Part shown: positions 25,406 through 34,512 of the stretch, piece by piece | How the letters are laid out: each line of letters opens with the position of its first letter | Position numbering within the stretch: position 1 is the stretch's first letter | NCBI GenBank assembly: GCA_027624075.1 | Contig: JAQBUH010000007.1 | Span: 26,660-90,659 of the forward strand | DNA: 64,000 nucleotides | Reading direction: 5' to 3' | Source of the DNA: Chloroflexota bacterium | GTDB lineage: Bacteria > Chloroflexota > Dehalococcoidia > Lucifugimonadales > Lucifugimonadaceae | Translations under genes and position numbers: made by a program | Notes under the pieces: generated by a model | The model's input: only the letters and a program-made list of their open reading frames with translations | What the model was told of the DNA's origin: nothing | Database searches by the model: none

Positions 25406-26371
25406 TCAGACGCCGCCTGTGTTAGGACCTTCCTCACCCGTGTCGGGGCCGCGCCTTGCAACATCGTCGAGGAACTTCTCGATCTCTGGCGAAAGTTCCA
25501 CTGATTCGTCTGGCGATTCTTCTGGCGGACCGTCTGCCGGGGCGTCTGGTTGCGCGTCTGCGTCGCGGTCATAGTCGGCCTCAAACTTGGACACCAGTTC
25601 CTGGAGCTGCGGGTTGTTCAGTAACGCGGGCGTCACCTGGCTGTACTGCTGCGCCGCAAGCGCCTTCTCCGGCACATCCGGCGAGAAGCCATAGAGACTT
25701 GAGAGAGCTTGCAGGACCCGGTATGCGCCGTTGTAGTCGTCTTCCAGCTTGAGGTAAAGCGGCAGATGGACGATGAGGGAGAGTGTCTCTACGCCAAGAT
25801 CCGCCCGTGCGCGGTCTGTGAGTTGGCTCGTGATGCTGGTTGGGCCCTGGTAGTTGCTGCGCCCAAGACGGACACCGCCGAAATTTAAGGGTGGCGTCCA
25901 TCCGCGCGCTGATCCGGTCACCGACAGCGGCCGGGAGTGCGGGACCGAGTCGTACATGCCTCCGATTAGCGTGTAGCGTTCGACGTTCAGCGCACGTAGA
26001 AGTTCGAGGACAGAGTCGTTGAAGTCCTCGCCGTTCGAGTGCGGCTCCATCATGTAGAGCAGGACGATATCGTTAGCCGTCCCGCCTCCTGCGTTGGCGT
26101 CCGCTCTTCCTGCGAGCACCCTTGTGTTCGGGACCCGGACCGTGCGCCTGCCGTCCTCGAAGCGAATCTCCGGGCGATAGCGCGTGAAGTCGTAGAATAT
26201 TCCGGGGCGCTGGAGCCCGCCAATCTCCCTGGCGTTGTAGATCCTCGCCAGCCTGCCCAGCACCGTGTGGCCCACGTTGCCCACGTCCACCCAGGGCCGC
26301 AGCATCGCGATGCAGTGCGGAGACCTCAGTGGCGGGTCTGGAACCTCGATTTCGAACTGACCGGCTCTCAT
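25406..26371 (-). CDS. PAC2 family protein
   Basis: A 321-residue protein of the PAC2 (proteasome-assembly-chaperone-like, DUF75) family. The N-terminal block LRPWVDVGNVGHTVLGRLAR (about residues 24-43) and LNVERYTLIGGMYDSVPHSRPL (written in part, about 127-148) are typical, as is the helix LYLKLEDDYNGAYRVL. The last 50 residues are an acidic, Asp/Pro-rich tail. Bacterial and archaeal PAC2 proteins are common in actinobacteria and Chloroflexota, with no proven role; a link to proteasomes cannot be assumed since none is seen here. It is convergent with the pepP gene, five bases away. Confidence 0.84.
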   Translation of the reverse strand: MRAGQFEIEVPDPPLRSPHCIAMLRPWVDVGNVGHTVLGRLARIYNAREIGGLQRPGIFYDFTRYRPEIRFEDGRRTVRVPNTRVLAGRADANAGGGTANDIVLLYMMEPHSNGEDFNDSVLELLRALNVERYTLIGGMYDSVPHSRPLSVTGSARGWTPPLNFGGVRLGRSNYQGPTSITSQLTDRARADLGVETLSLIVHLPLYLKLEDDYNGAYRVLQALSSLYGFSPDVPEKALAAQQYSQVTPALLNNPQLQELVSKFEADYDRDADAQPDAPADGPPEESPDESVELSPEIEKFLDDVARRGPDTGEEGPNTGGV

Positions 26372-26573
26372 ATGGCCTCGCTTGATCCGTCTGTCGGCGA
26401 CGGCCCCAGTCTATCTCACCCGCCGTGCGGCGTTGCCGGCCTGCGGATGCTTAGGCGGTTTCGGTCTCTCGACGGTGCTAGAATCCCGGGTCTCGGGCAG
26501 CGGTCCCGCCGCACTCTATGCCCACCTCTCCTGGCAGCTATTGTTACCCTCAATCAAACAAAAGGTCACCTGA

Positions 26574-27542
26574 ATGAAGTTCGTATTTGTGCCGCCGCAA
26601 AGTGGTCCTGTCAGCGGTTGGGTCAGCCGGCTCCAGGACTCGATACCGGGCGTCGACTTCGTGGCGCCGGAAACGGAAGACGAAGCGGTCAGGGAAATCG
26701 CTGACGCGGATGCCGCATTTGGCACCCTTTCGAAGCGCGTCCTTGCCGCCGGCAAGAACCTCAAGTGGATCCAGGCGCCCGCGGCCGCGCCGAACGCCGG
26801 CTACTACTACCCTGAGCTGGTCGCCCACAAGGCACAGGTAACCAACTTCCGTGAGATCTACAACGACCACATCTCCTCGCACATCCTTGCAGTGCTGCTG
26901 TCGTTCGCAAAGCACCTGAACATCTACCGCGACCAGCAGCGTGAACACAGGTGGGCGCCGCTGGCTCCTCCGGCCCATCACACCAGCTTCCTGCCAGAGA
27001 GCACGGTGCTGATCGTCGGCGTTGGTGGCATTGGCGCCGAGACGGCCCGGCTGTGCGCCGCGTTCGGCATGAAGGTGCTGGCGACGGACGCGCGGCGTGA
27101 GGAAAAGCCTGACTGGGTGGACGAGATGGGCGGATCGGACGACATGGACAGGTTCTTGCCGCTGGCGGACTACGTGATCCTGACGATTCCGCACACGCCG
27201 CAGACTGAAGGGCTGTTCGACCGGTCGAAGTTCAAGCTGATGAAGGATTCGGCGATCTTTATCAACATCGGCCGAGGGATGACGACGAAGCTCGACGACC
27301 TGGCAGACGCTCTTTACGCGGGGGACATCGCCGGCGCGGGGCTGGACGTTTACGAGATCGAGCCGCTGCCGGCTAACCACCGGTTGTGGGACGCGCCGAA
27401 CACGATTCTGACGCCTCACATTGCAGCCCAGGCCGGCGCGCACCTGGAGGAGCGCAGGTACGAGATAATCGCCGAGAACGTGCGTCACCTGTTGAGCGGC
27501 GAGCGGCTTCGCAACGTTGTCGACAAGGCGAACTGGTACTAG
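26574..27542 (+). CDS. D-2-hydroxyacid dehydrogenase
   Basis: A 322-residue NAD-dependent dehydrogenase. The nucleotide site VGVGGIGAETARLC lies near residues 144-157. The catalytic triad is complete: Arg in INIGRGMTT (about 234), Glu in DVYEIEPLP (about 262) and His in LTPHIAAQ (about 281). It interconverts 2-keto acids and D-2-hydroxy acids in the cytosol; the branch resembles glyoxylate/phosphoglycerate-type enzymes but the substrate is not fixed. The gene is alone on its strand, convergent with the frameshifted glycosyltransferase. It fits the hydroxy-acid theme shared with the Ldh2-type enzymes at 41.7-44.1 kb. Confidence 0.93.
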   Translation: MKFVFVPPQSGPVSGWVSRLQDSIPGVDFVAPETEDEAVREIADADAAFGTLSKRVLAAGKNLKWIQAPAAAPNAGYYYPELVAHKAQVTNFREIYNDHISSHILAVLLSFAKHLNIYRDQQREHRWAPLAPPAHHTSFLPESTVLIVGVGGIGAETARLCAAFGMKVLATDARREEKPDWVDEMGGSDDMDRFLPLADYVILTIPHTPQTEGLFDRSKFKLMKDSAIFINIGRGMTTKLDDLADALYAGDIAGAGLDVYEIEPLPANHRLWDAPNTILTPHIAAQAGAHLEERRYEIIAENVRHLLSGERLRNVVDKANWY

Positions 27543-27567
27543 GCCCGGAGATTGTCCCGGTGAAGCC

Positions 27568-28161
27568 CTAACCCAGCTTGCGGATGAGCTGGACGTACTG
27601 CAGCAGGTGACGGTCGCCAAGGAACTTTTCGATCACACGCGATCTGGCGTTTTGGCCGAGCCGTGCCGCCAGTTGGCCGTCATCAAGGACCGACTGCACG
27701 GCGGTGGCGAACTCTTCGGGGTCCCGCGGGTCCTGTAAGAGGAGACCCGACTCGCCGTGAACGATCTGGTTTTGAATGCCGCCGACGGCAGAGGCGACCA
27801 CCGGCTTGCCTTTCCACATAGCCTCCGTCACGGTCAACCCGAACCCTTCCTCAAGGCTCTTCTGGATCACGAGCGTTGCGTTCGCCTGCAACGCGTTAAT
27901 TATCGCCGCGTTCTCGTCGATGTCCGTCATGGGGATGCAGATGAGTTGGACCCGGCTCCGCTCGAAGTGCGGGAGTTCGCGCCACGCCTCGGTGCACTCT
28001 GTCAGGACCTCTCCGCCTTCGGGGTCGTCTGCAACACCGGTCACGACCGGGCCTGCTAGCACAAGGTGCGAGTCTCTATCGCCGTCTACGTGGACGGCGA
28101 AGGCCTCCATGACACCCTGCATGTCCTTAAGCCGGTCCCAGCGAGAGGACCTGTACGGCAA
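27568..28161 (-). CDS. Glycosyltransferase, C-terminal part (frameshifted from the next gene upstream)
   Basis: The fragment encodes the GT-B C-terminal half: SRWDRLKDMQGVMEAF, then VIQKSLEEGFGLTVTEAMWK (the EGFGLxxxE nucleotide-sugar motif) and PVVASAVGGIQNQIVHGESG. Its true N-terminal partner is the frame at 28127-29023. Reading GTACAGGTC and skipping one C at 28147-28148 gives AVQVSRWDRLKDM, which joins the two halves without a gap. The combined protein of about 480 residues matches trehalose synthase/phosphorylase-type (TreT-like) family 4 glycosyltransferases. The fragment alone would start at a TTG with no ribosome site, so independent expression is unlikely. Confidence 0.8.
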   Translation of the reverse strand: MPYRSSRWDRLKDMQGVMEAFAVHVDGDRDSHLVLAGPVVTGVADDPEGGEVLTECTEAWRELPHFERSRVQLICIPMTDIDENAAIINALQANATLVIQKSLEEGFGLTVTEAMWKGKPVVASAVGGIQNQIVHGESGLLLQDPRDPEEFATAVQSVLDDGQLAARLGQNARSRVIEKFLGDRHLLQYVQLIRKLG

Positions 28162-29023
28162 GCCTGCTGTCCGGGCCGGGAGCGGGCCCGGTGCGCACGA
28201 TGTCAGCCATCCGGTTTACTCGCCCTGTAGAGCCGTCTGCCAGGGTGAACTCAGGTGGAACGTCGGTTGAGTCGTAGTGGATGACTCCGGTGTGGGCCAG
28301 GATGGCGAGCGCCGCATCGCGTGACATGGGGCGGTTCTTGGTAGAAAACGGGTCGACGGACGGCGGAATGATGAACAGACGGTTCTCGTCCACCCACTCC
28401 GGCGCAAGCTCACTGCGGGAAAATACGAGCGCGTCGACATCTTCCAGATACGGACGCAGGAACTCCCAGGCTGCGGTGTTGAGGTCGCTCTTCCGGTCTG
28501 TGCCGACGTGACAGCGCCAGATCACCGTCGCTCCGGCATTCTTCATCTCGGCCGCCAGTCCCGCTGTCTGCGGGTCGTGCAGCATGACGATGTCGCCCGG
28601 CGAGACCACGGCGCGAAGCTCCCCTGCGTTCGCAAGTGTGACCTCGCGATATACGTTCCTGTCGTGTGAGTTCATGGGTAACCCGTCGCCTTCATGGCCG
28701 TGCAGCATGTTGTGGAGCCGCTTGGTGATCTTGAAGAACTCGGGCGTTCCATCGATGACGTACCAGCTCACATCGACGCCTGCTCCCCTGACGTAGGAGA
28801 GCATCCAGTGGAGCATCTCCGCAACACCGCCGCCTTTAGCTGTCGAGTTGACGCTGATGAGTGCCCGCCCGGACAGAGCGGTAGATATCTCATCTGCTGT
28901 ATCCAGCACCAGGCGTGTTCGCTCAGAGCCGATGACGGGCTCAAGCCGGGCAAGATCAGCAGACTGCAGTGGAACTGAGTTGAGTGGCATTTCGTTGTTC
29001 CGCAGAGTGAGGTTGCGACGCAT
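28127..29023 (-). CDS. Glycosyltransferase, N-terminal part (TreT-like, frameshifted)
   Basis: The fragment encodes the GT-B N-terminal half of a TreT-like glycosyltransferase: RALISVNSTAKGGGVAEMLHW (written in part; about residues 53-73, the acceptor-side GGVAE motif), VDVSWYVIDGTPEFFKITKRLHN, SPGDIVMLHDPQTAGL and VDENRLFIIPPSVDPFSTKN. It ends LSLGPA in the wrong frame. ATG 28990 is an alternative start with a weak CGGA upstream. TreT enzymes move glucose between nucleotide sugar and trehalose; related proteins make other disaccharides. The gene is inactive as read unless the extra base is a sequencing error or the ribosome shifts +1. Confidence 0.82.
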   Translation of the reverse strand: MRRNLTLRNNEMPLNSVPLQSADLARLEPVIGSERTRLVLDTADEISTALSGRALISVNSTAKGGGVAEMLHWMLSYVRGAGVDVSWYVIDGTPEFFKITKRLHNMLHGHEGDGLPMNSHDRNVYREVTLANAGELRAVVSPGDIVMLHDPQTAGLAAEMKNAGATVIWRCHVGTDRKSDLNTAAWEFLRPYLEDVDALVFSRSELAPEWVDENRLFIIPPSVDPFSTKNRPMSRDAALAILAHTGVIHYDSTDVPPEFTLADGSTGRVNRMADIVRTGPAPGPDSRLAVQVLSLGPA

Positions 29024-29667
29024 TCCGCATTAGCTGGCCCGCTACGGACACAGGCGCGGCGATACACCCCACTCTACAAACCGCCTCTGGGTAGGGAGGA
29101 GTCGAGTCGTGCGAATTGCGTGAAGATAACCGCATGGGGCGGTTTCGAGCCTGCGAGCCAGATGTGGAGTGAGCGCTGTCCCGGCACTGGTCTACGTACT
29201 TTTCGGCATCCGGATGAGGGAACGCGCACAGCCCTGTATTGCCGGCCTGCTGGACGTAAATGGCATAATGTTGGATGCCGGTGAGCGATGCTTACGCGAA
29301 CCGGCCGGTTGTGGGCAGTGGCCCAGGCTGCAAACGATAATGAAAGGAGGTGTTTGCTAAGCATGAATAGTAGTACCGGAGGTGTCCGGCTTTAGCATGG
29401 GCGCCCAGTCTTAGCAGGGCACCTCAACGAGAGGGGTCACCCGGTTAGCGGCCAATTGGCTGTTGACCCGGTGGCCCCTCTTGCTTTCTGCCTTTCCCAA
29501 CTGTAAGGCAGGAAAAGTAGAAGTTGCCGTCGGGGGATGTTTGTCGCCGGATTTGCACGCCTGCGGAACGGATAGCGCGCTGGCGAAGTTACGAGATCGC
29601 GAGCCCGCGGAGCTCGGACAGAAACCGGCGTTTTCTACACCTGAAACGCCGATAATCGGCCGAGTGA
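29024..29667. other. Gap of about 640 bases holding a candidate structured RNA
   Basis: Protein-coding frames here are unconvincing. The right half carries a possible promoter, a hairpin-rich stretch with a very strong ribosome-binding sequence, and a terminator-like hairpin, all on the plus strand. Close to the DUF2267 stop, CGGCGTTT (29633-29640) pairs with AAACGCCG (29649-29656), a possible 3' hairpin for that leftward gene. Confidence 0.45.
29239..29487 (+). ncRNA. Candidate small RNA or leader with mini-ORFs (unassigned)
   Basis: TTGCCG (29239-29244) and CATAAT (29264-29269) form a plausible promoter with 19-base spacing. AAAGGAGG (29343-29350) is followed by a 10-codon frame (29363-29395, MNSSTGGVRL) whose centre is a CCGGAggtgTCCGG hairpin, and by a 5-codon frame (29397-29414) around TGGGCGCCCA. 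GAGGGGTCACCCGGT (29431-29445) pairs with ACCCGGTGGCCCCTC (29466-29480) and is followed by TTGCTTTCT, like a terminator. I could not match it to a known riboswitch, T-box, 6S, SRP or tmRNA. It may be a regulatory leader or a small RNA. Confidence 0.35.
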
Positions 29668-30045
29668 TCAGACGGCGAATTCGAAGAGACGCGCGTACTG
29701 CTGGGGCAGCGCCGCACGCAGCGCGTTGAACTCATCCAGTGAGAGTTGCTGCTCAACCACCGATAGCACTGCCCACGCACGTTGGATCGCGACCGGCTTG
29801 TCCACGTGGGAGCGTTCGCTGATCCGCTCGAAGAACTCGTGGACCGAGAACTGCTCTGGCTTTAACGGCCGCTTGAGGTACATGGCGGCCTCGCGAGGCA
29901 ATTTGCCGGCAAGCTGAGTCAGCTGGGGGCCGGGAAGGCACTCTGCCAGCGTTTCAAGAGTAGCCTGAATCGCCCTGGATATGTCATCAGCCTTCTCGAT
30001 GCGGCCACGCCGTCCGATCAGCTTTGTGAATTCGAGGTAGTTCAT
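29668..30045 (-). CDS. DUF2267 domain-containing protein
   Basis: A 125-residue all-helical protein. NYLEFTKLIGRRGRI at the N-terminus, DISRAIQATLETLAECLPG (about residues 21-39), LAGKLPREAAMYLKR (about 43-57) and FFERISERSHVD (about 71-82) follow the DUF2267 pattern of two repeated helical units. The start ATG 30043-30045 is chosen because the domain begins at its second residue; upstream sequence in the same frame has no family similarity. DUF2267 proteins are widespread, soluble and of unknown function, often near stress genes. A possible 3' hairpin lies at 29633-29656. Confidence 0.85.
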   Translation of the reverse strand: MNYLEFTKLIGRRGRIEKADDISRAIQATLETLAECLPGPQLTQLAGKLPREAAMYLKRPLKPEQFSVHEFFERISERSHVDKPVAIQRAWAVLSVVEQQLSLDEFNALRAALPQQYARLFEFAV

Positions 30046-30302
30046 TCTCTCAGGCGCGTTTTCCAGCTGGGTGACTGCGGTTTTGATAGAGACCCAACCC
30101 AGCATCGTCCTGGCCCGGCTAACCAGTGTAGGCTTTTTTACCCACATTGCACCGTATGGTGGCTCATGTGTGGCGATAGCTCGTCTCACATAACCTCGCC
30201 CACGGTGTGATTCAGGTTTGACGCTTTGGGCTCTCAACTGGATGGGCAGACAGCGGCGCTCAGTTCCGCAGGTTCCCCTAGGTTCCCAGAATCAGGAGAC
30301 AG

Positions 30303-30812
30303 ATGATCCGGCACTTCACATCTACGGGGATAGTGGCAATAGACGGCGCTGCCCTGGTGCACTGGCACGCCAGAGTGCAGGCGTGGCTGGCTCCGGGAGG
30401 TCACATCGAGCCCAATGAGGACCCTGTACAGGCGACGATTCGCGAGGTGAAAGAGGAGACAGGGCTGGATGTCCGTATCCTCCCGACCTCTTCACCACCG
30501 GAAATTTCCAACCTTGCGCAGATCATCACGCCGTTCACTGTGATGGTGGAGGACGTGACTGACGAGAAACACGGACCGCACCAGCACATCGACTTCATCT
30601 ACTTCACGACCCCTGTTGGCGAGGCAGGGAAATCCGGCGGTGGCGGCCGCCCGGCGGTGCCGGATGGCTGGCACTGGGTTACTCGTGATGCGCTGGTGAG
30701 CGGCAGCCCGCTTATGGCTCCAGACGGGCAGATGGTTGCGCCGCCTGAGGACGTGTTGAAGCTGAGCATCTCGGCGCTTGACCTGCTGGAGAAAGACAGG
30801 GCGAGCGGTTAA
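30303..30812 (+). CDS. NUDIX hydrolase
   Basis: A 169-residue protein with a complete Nudix box at residues 33-55 (GHIEPNE, then REVKEETGL), fitting GX5EX7REUXEEXGU with all metal-binding Glu residues. It hydrolyses a nucleoside-diphosphate-linked substrate using Mg2+; the substrate is unknown. A loop EKHGPHQHIDFIYF in the middle is common in ADP-ribose-type and MutT-like members. The ATG follows AGGAGAC closely. It stands alone, divergent from the DUF2267 gene and convergent with the small membrane protein. Confidence 0.92.
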   Translation: MIRHFTSTGIVAIDGAALVHWHARVQAWLAPGGHIEPNEDPVQATIREVKEETGLDVRILPTSSPPEISNLAQIITPFTVMVEDVTDEKHGPHQHIDFIYFTTPVGEAGKSGGGGRPAVPDGWHWVTRDALVSGSPLMAPDGQMVAPPEDVLKLSISALDLLEKDRASG

Positions 30813-31031
30813 TCAGCCGCGGCCGAACGCCGCCAGCGCAGCTTTGACGGCGCCGACCGCCACTCCGACGACTGCCCCGGCAGCTGCTCCGCCAATCATT
30901 ACCACCCCGAGCGCCAACGCGCCCGCCACTCCAACCAGAGCAGCTCCCCCAATAGCGCCGATCAGCACCCATTTGCGGAAGACGTATCCGGGGCTGTGGG
31001 ACTCGCCGGGTGTCCTTAACTCAACGTTCAT
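30813..31031 (-). CDS. Small Gly/Ala-rich membrane protein
   Basis: A 72-residue protein whose residues about 20-62 are hydrophobic and rich in Gly, Ala and Val (VLIGAIGGAALVGVAGALAL, then VVMIGGAAAGAVVGVAVGAV), giving one long or two short membrane helices with GxxxG-like packing motifs. The N-terminus is polar. GGAG lies eight bases before the ATG. I do not recognise a family. It is just downstream of the PLP-enzyme gene (20-base gap) and may share its transcript. Confidence 0.6.
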   Translation of the reverse strand: MNVELRTPGESHSPGYVFRKWVLIGAIGGAALVGVAGALALGVVMIGGAAAGAVVGVAVGAVKAALAAFGRG

Positions 31032-31051
31032 GCCTGCGCTCCGATTTCGTC

Positions 31052-32149
31052 CTACCTGAACTTGCCCCTGCCGACGATTGGCGCGACCGTCTCCAGCCTG
31101 CCGTCCCTGACGCAGAAGTAGTAGTCGTGAATGTTGATCGTCGTGTCACCGTGCATTGCCCTCAGGCTGACTTTGTCGCCAACTCGCAGGCTCTTCGCGT
31201 CACCAGAGAGGCTCACCTTCGTGTGCTCTTCGGAGAGACTGTTGACCTTCAAGCCTTCGACGCTGACTGCGTACGGCAGCCCGCGGTCGACGCTGACCGA
31301 CTTCAGACCACAGTCCAGGACGGCGCGTTCGCCGGTCTTCGATATGACTGTTGCGAGAACGGTCATCGCAGGCTCGAAGTCGTTGAACACCTCAAGGTAG
31401 TCGCCGTCCATGAAGATGTAGCTGCCGGCCTGGAGCTCTGTGATGCCGTCGATCTTGCCGGTGATGTTGTATGTGCCTGATCCTGCGGCAGAGACAATGT
31501 TGACCGGGACGCCGGCCTTGCGGACCATGGAAGCCGCGGTCAGCAGGCGGTCGATCGCTCTTCCCGCCTCCGTCTTGCGCTCCTCGAAGTCGCGTATCGA
31601 AACCGTATGGCCCTCGTAGCCCATCAGGCCGTCGAAGCGGAGTCCGGGCGCTTTGACCACGGCCTGCGACAGCGCGGATGCCGCGTCCGGCTCGACGCCG
31701 CAGCGGTCCATGCCGACGTTGATCTCAATGATCACGCCAAGCTCGACGCCGAACGATGACGCGGCTTCTGACAGGTCGGAGACGTTTGCTTCGCTGTCGA
31801 CGGCCACGATCGTCTTCGTTGTGCTGGCGACGGACATGAGCCGCCTGATCTTCCGCTCCGTCACGATCTGGTTCGGGATCATGATCTCAGGGATCCCGGC
31901 GGCAGCCATCTGTTCCGCCTCGCCGACCTTGGCGCAGCAGATGCCGATGGCGCCCGCGTTCATCTGCTTCCATGCCCAGTAAGGGCTCTTGTTCGTCTTC
32001 GTATGCGGTCGCACGCTGACGCCGTTTTCGTTGGCGAACTCCTGCATGCGGCGGATGTTGCTCTCAGCCGCGTCGAGGTCAATGACAATGGACGGTGTGT
32101 CCAGCTCTTCGACGGGTGTGCCTGGCAGTGGCAGCCATTCCTGGGTCAC
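31052..32149 (-). CDS. D-threonine aldolase / D-serine dehydratase-like PLP enzyme
   Basis: A 365-residue fold-type III PLP enzyme. LDTPSIVIDLDAAESNI (residues 16-32) opens the alanine-racemase-like barrel, and the PLP lysine is in VRPHTKTNKSP (about 46-56). The C-terminal beta domain has AMHGDTTINIHDYYFCVRDG (about 334-353), the His and acidic residues that bind the divalent metal in DSD1/D-threonine aldolase enzymes. The start is GTG 32147-32149 behind AGGAGA. The family cleaves D-3-hydroxy-amino acids or dehydrates D-serine. Which of the two applies is not decidable from the sequence. Confidence 0.88.
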   Translation of the reverse strand: MTQEWLPLPGTPVEELDTPSIVIDLDAAESNIRRMQEFANENGVSVRPHTKTNKSPYWAWKQMNAGAIGICCAKVGEAEQMAAAGIPEIMIPNQIVTERKIRRLMSVASTTKTIVAVDSEANVSDLSEAASSFGVELGVIIEINVGMDRCGVEPDAASALSQAVVKAPGLRFDGLMGYEGHTVSIRDFEERKTEAGRAIDRLLTAASMVRKAGVPVNIVSAAGSGTYNITGKIDGITELQAGSYIFMDGDYLEVFNDFEPAMTVLATVISKTGERAVLDCGLKSVSVDRGLPYAVSVEGLKVNSLSEEHTKVSLSGDAKSLRVGDKVSLRAMHGDTTINIHDYYFCVRDGRLETVAPIVGRGKFR

Positions 32150-32281
32150 CGGTTTCTCCTGATCTGTCTGGCGAAATCTATCTGGCGAATATTTGGCGGC
32201 GCTGTATTGTGAGGCGCCGCAAAGGTCTGTGCTTGCAAACGGGTGAAGCTTACCGCACGAAGCGCCCGGCCGCGCCCCCGG

Positions 32282-32446
32282 ATGAACGGGCTGCGGGACG
32301 TCCTGGATGTGGAGCCGGTGAGCCTGAGCGTCTGGGCGGTGATGCTTGGCATTTCACTGACCATGCTGGTAGCGGCGGAGCTTTACAAGCGATACCGGAA
32401 GCACGACGCGCCCGCGAGGGCGCCGGACGCGAGACAGCCGGCCTGA
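32282..32446 (+). pseudogene. Fragment resembling the C-terminus of a P-type cation ATPase
   Basis: The short frame (about 54 residues from ATG 32282) reads NGLRDVLDVEPVSLSVWAVM, then LGISLTMLVAAELYKRYRK, closely like the last membrane helix and tail of P-type cation-transporting ATPases (xLNxVFxxxPLSxxxWxxxLxxxLxxLxxxELxK). No other part of such an ATPase is present in the window. It could be a remnant of a lost gene or a chance single-helix protein. It sits between the PLP-enzyme gene and an inverted-repeat element. Confidence 0.4.
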
Positions 32447-32500
32447 TGGGTCCAGGCCGGCTGCTGATTTGGGGTAGCGAGCAGCACCCAAACCGAAAAT

Positions 32501-32576
32501 TGTCATGCTGAGCTTGATTCAGCATCTCTCAGGAGACCGGTTAGCCGGGAGATTCTGAGTCAAGCTCAGAATGACA
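32501..32576. repeat. Inverted-repeat element, copy B
   Basis: TGTCATGCTGAGCTTGATTC (arm 32501-32528) is the imperfect reverse complement of the arm 32549-32576. The centre contains GACCGGTTAGCCGG. Sequence and arm layout match copies A and C. It lies 31 bases from the dnaK stop codon, so it may act as a 3' hairpin of the dnaK transcript. Confidence 0.75.
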
Positions 32577-32607
32577 GGACGTCTCGTCACGCCCAGACAA
32601 AACCCTG

Positions 32608-34512
32608 CTAGACCTCCCGGAACTCGCCTTCCACGGTGTCTTCGCCTTCGTCCTGGCCGTCCTCGGGCGACGTTTCAGCTCCCGCGGCGCCCGCCGTGTT
32701 GTCAGCGGCATACACCTCCTCACCGATCTTCTGGACACTCTTCTGGAGCTCGGTGGTGGCGGCGACCAGCTTCGCGGGGTCTGTGCTTTCGTCCTTCAGC
32801 AGCTCCCGCAGCGCGTCGATCTTTCCCTGGACATCGGATTTAACGTCCTCGGAGACCTTGTCGCCGAAATCGGAGAGGGCTTTCTCAGCCTGGAACGCGG
32901 CGCTCTCCGCAGTGTTCCGGGACTCGACCCTCTCCTTGCGTTTGCGATCCTCCTCAGCGTGCTCTTCGGCCTCCTTCATCAACCGCTCAACCTCAGTCTC
33001 TGCAAGGCCGGAGCGGCCGGTGATGGTGATGTGCTGCTCCCGGTTGGTGCCCTTGTCCTTGGCTGACACCGTCAGAATTCCGTCCGCGTCGAGGTCGAAG
33101 GTCACCTCGACCTGCGGCCTGCCGCGTGGAGCAGGCGGGATGCCGTCGAGTGTGAACCTGCCGACGGAGATGTTGTCCGAAGCCATCGGCCGCTCTCCCT
33201 GGAGGACGTGGATCTCGACGCTCGTCTGGCCGTCTGCGGCCGTCGTGAAGATCTCTGACTTCGATGCTGGGATGGTCGTGTTTCGCTCGATCAGCGGGGT
33301 CTTCACACCGCCCAGGGTCTCGATTCCCCACGTCAGCGGCGTGACGTCCAGCAGCAGCACGTCCTTTACCTCGCCCTGCAGCACTCCGCCCTGGATGGCG
33401 GCGCCGATGGCCACAACCTCGTCCGGGTTGATCGACTTGTTCGGCTCTTTGCCGAAGATCTGCTTGACCTTCTCAGACACGGACGGCATTCGCGTCATGC
33501 CGCCTACGAGCACAACCTCATCTATGTCAGACGGCTTGATGCCTGCGTCCTTGATCGCGGCCCTGCACGGCGCAACGGTCCGCTCAACCAGGCTGGCGGT
33601 CAGGTCTTCGAGCTTGGCGCGTGTAAGCGTCATGTGCAGGTGCTTGGGACCGCTTGCGTCCGCCGAGATGAACGGCAGGTTCACCTCGGTCTGCGCGACA
33701 GACGAAAGCTCGATCTTCGCCCGCTCCGCCTCGACTCGCACGCGCTGGTGGGCCGATGGGTCCTGGCGGATATCGATGCCGCTGGTTGCCTTGAATTCGT
33801 TTGCGATGTAGTCGACTATCGTCTGGTCGAAGTCGTCTCCGCCCAGGTGAGTGTCGCCATTTGTCGACTTGACCTCAAAGACTCCCTCGCCGATCTGCAG
33901 GATCGTGATGTCAAACGTGCCGCCACCGAGGTCATAGACCGCGATCGTCTCGTCTGCCTTCTTGTCCAGTCCGTATGCGAGGGACGCCGCGGTTGGCTCG
34001 TTGATGATGCGGAGCACCTCAAGACCGGCAACCTGGCCCGCCACCTTGGTGGCGTCGCGCTGGGCGTCGTTGAAGTAGGCGGGAACGGTGATCACAGCCT
34101 GAGTGATCGGCTCACCGAGCTTGGCCTCCGCGTCCTCCTTCAATTTGCGCAGCACCATTGCCGATATCTCGGGCGGAGCGTGGTCCTTGCCGTTGAGGGA
34201 GATCCCGGCGTCGCCGTTCTTCAACTTCACCATCTTGAACGACACGCGACTGGCGTCCGTCTTTACATCCGGGTCGTCGAACCGGCGGCCGATGAAGCGC
34301 TTTGCGGAGTAGACGGTGTTCTCGGGGTTTGTGATTGACTGGCGGCGCGCCAGCTCGCCGACGAACCGCTCTCCCGTCTTCGGGTTCACGGCAACCACGG
34401 ATGGCGTCGTGCGGCGTCCCTCTGCGTTTTCGACGATCTCGGGCTCTCCGCCCTGCATCACCGCCATCGCGGAGTTGGTTGTGCCGAGGTCGATTCCCAG
34501 TATCTTTGCCAT
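32608..34512 (-). CDS. dnaK: Molecular chaperone DnaK (Hsp70)
   Basis: A 634-residue Hsp70. The ATPase domain starts [32 protein letters not shown] (about residues 191-202) and [11 protein letters not shown] (about 326-336) are the phosphate-binding signatures. The substrate domain has [14 protein letters not shown] and a helical lid; the tail is acidic ([12 protein letters not shown]). The start ATG 34510-34512 is chosen for AGGAAA six bases upstream and the immediate start of the fold. It folds client proteins in an ATP cycle helped by GrpE, encoded just upstream, and DnaJ, which is not in this window. The operon begins with an HspR-like regulator gene. Confidence 0.98.
   Translation of the reverse strand: MAKILGIDLGTTNSAMAVMQGGEPEIVENAEGRRTTPSVVAVNPKTGERFVGELARRQSITNPENTVYSAKRFIGRRFDDPDVKTDASRVSFKMVKLKNGDAGISLNGKDHAPPEISAMVLRKLKEDAEAKLGEPITQAVITVPAYFNDAQRDATKVAGQVAGLEVLRIINEPTAASLAYGLDKKADETIAVYDLGGGTFDITILQIGEGVFEVKSTNGDTHLGGDDFDQTIVDYIANEFKATSGIDIRQDPSAHQRVRVEAERAKIELSSVAQTEVNLPFISADASGPKHLHMTLTRAKLEDLTASLVERTVAPCRAAIKDAGIKPSDIDEVVLVGGMTRMPSVSEKVKQIFGKEPNKSINPDEVVAIGAAIQGGVLQGEVKDVLLLDVTPLTWGIETLGGVKTPLIERNTTIPASKSEIFTTAADGQTSVEIHVLQGERPMASDNISVGRFTLDGIPPAPRGRPQVEVTFDLDADGILTVSAKDKGTNREQHITITGRSGLAETEVERLMKEAEEHAEEDRKRKERVESRNTAESAAFQAEKALSDFGDKVSEDVKSDVQGKIDALRELLKDESTDPAKLVAATTELQKSVQKIGEEVYAADNTAGAAGAETSPEDGQDEGEDTVEGEFREV

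Noticed and set aside
29330..29340. GCAAACGAT similar to the start of a tmRNA tag
   Set aside because: No tRNA-like ends, no T-arm and no alanine-rich tag frame follow; the match is only eight bases.
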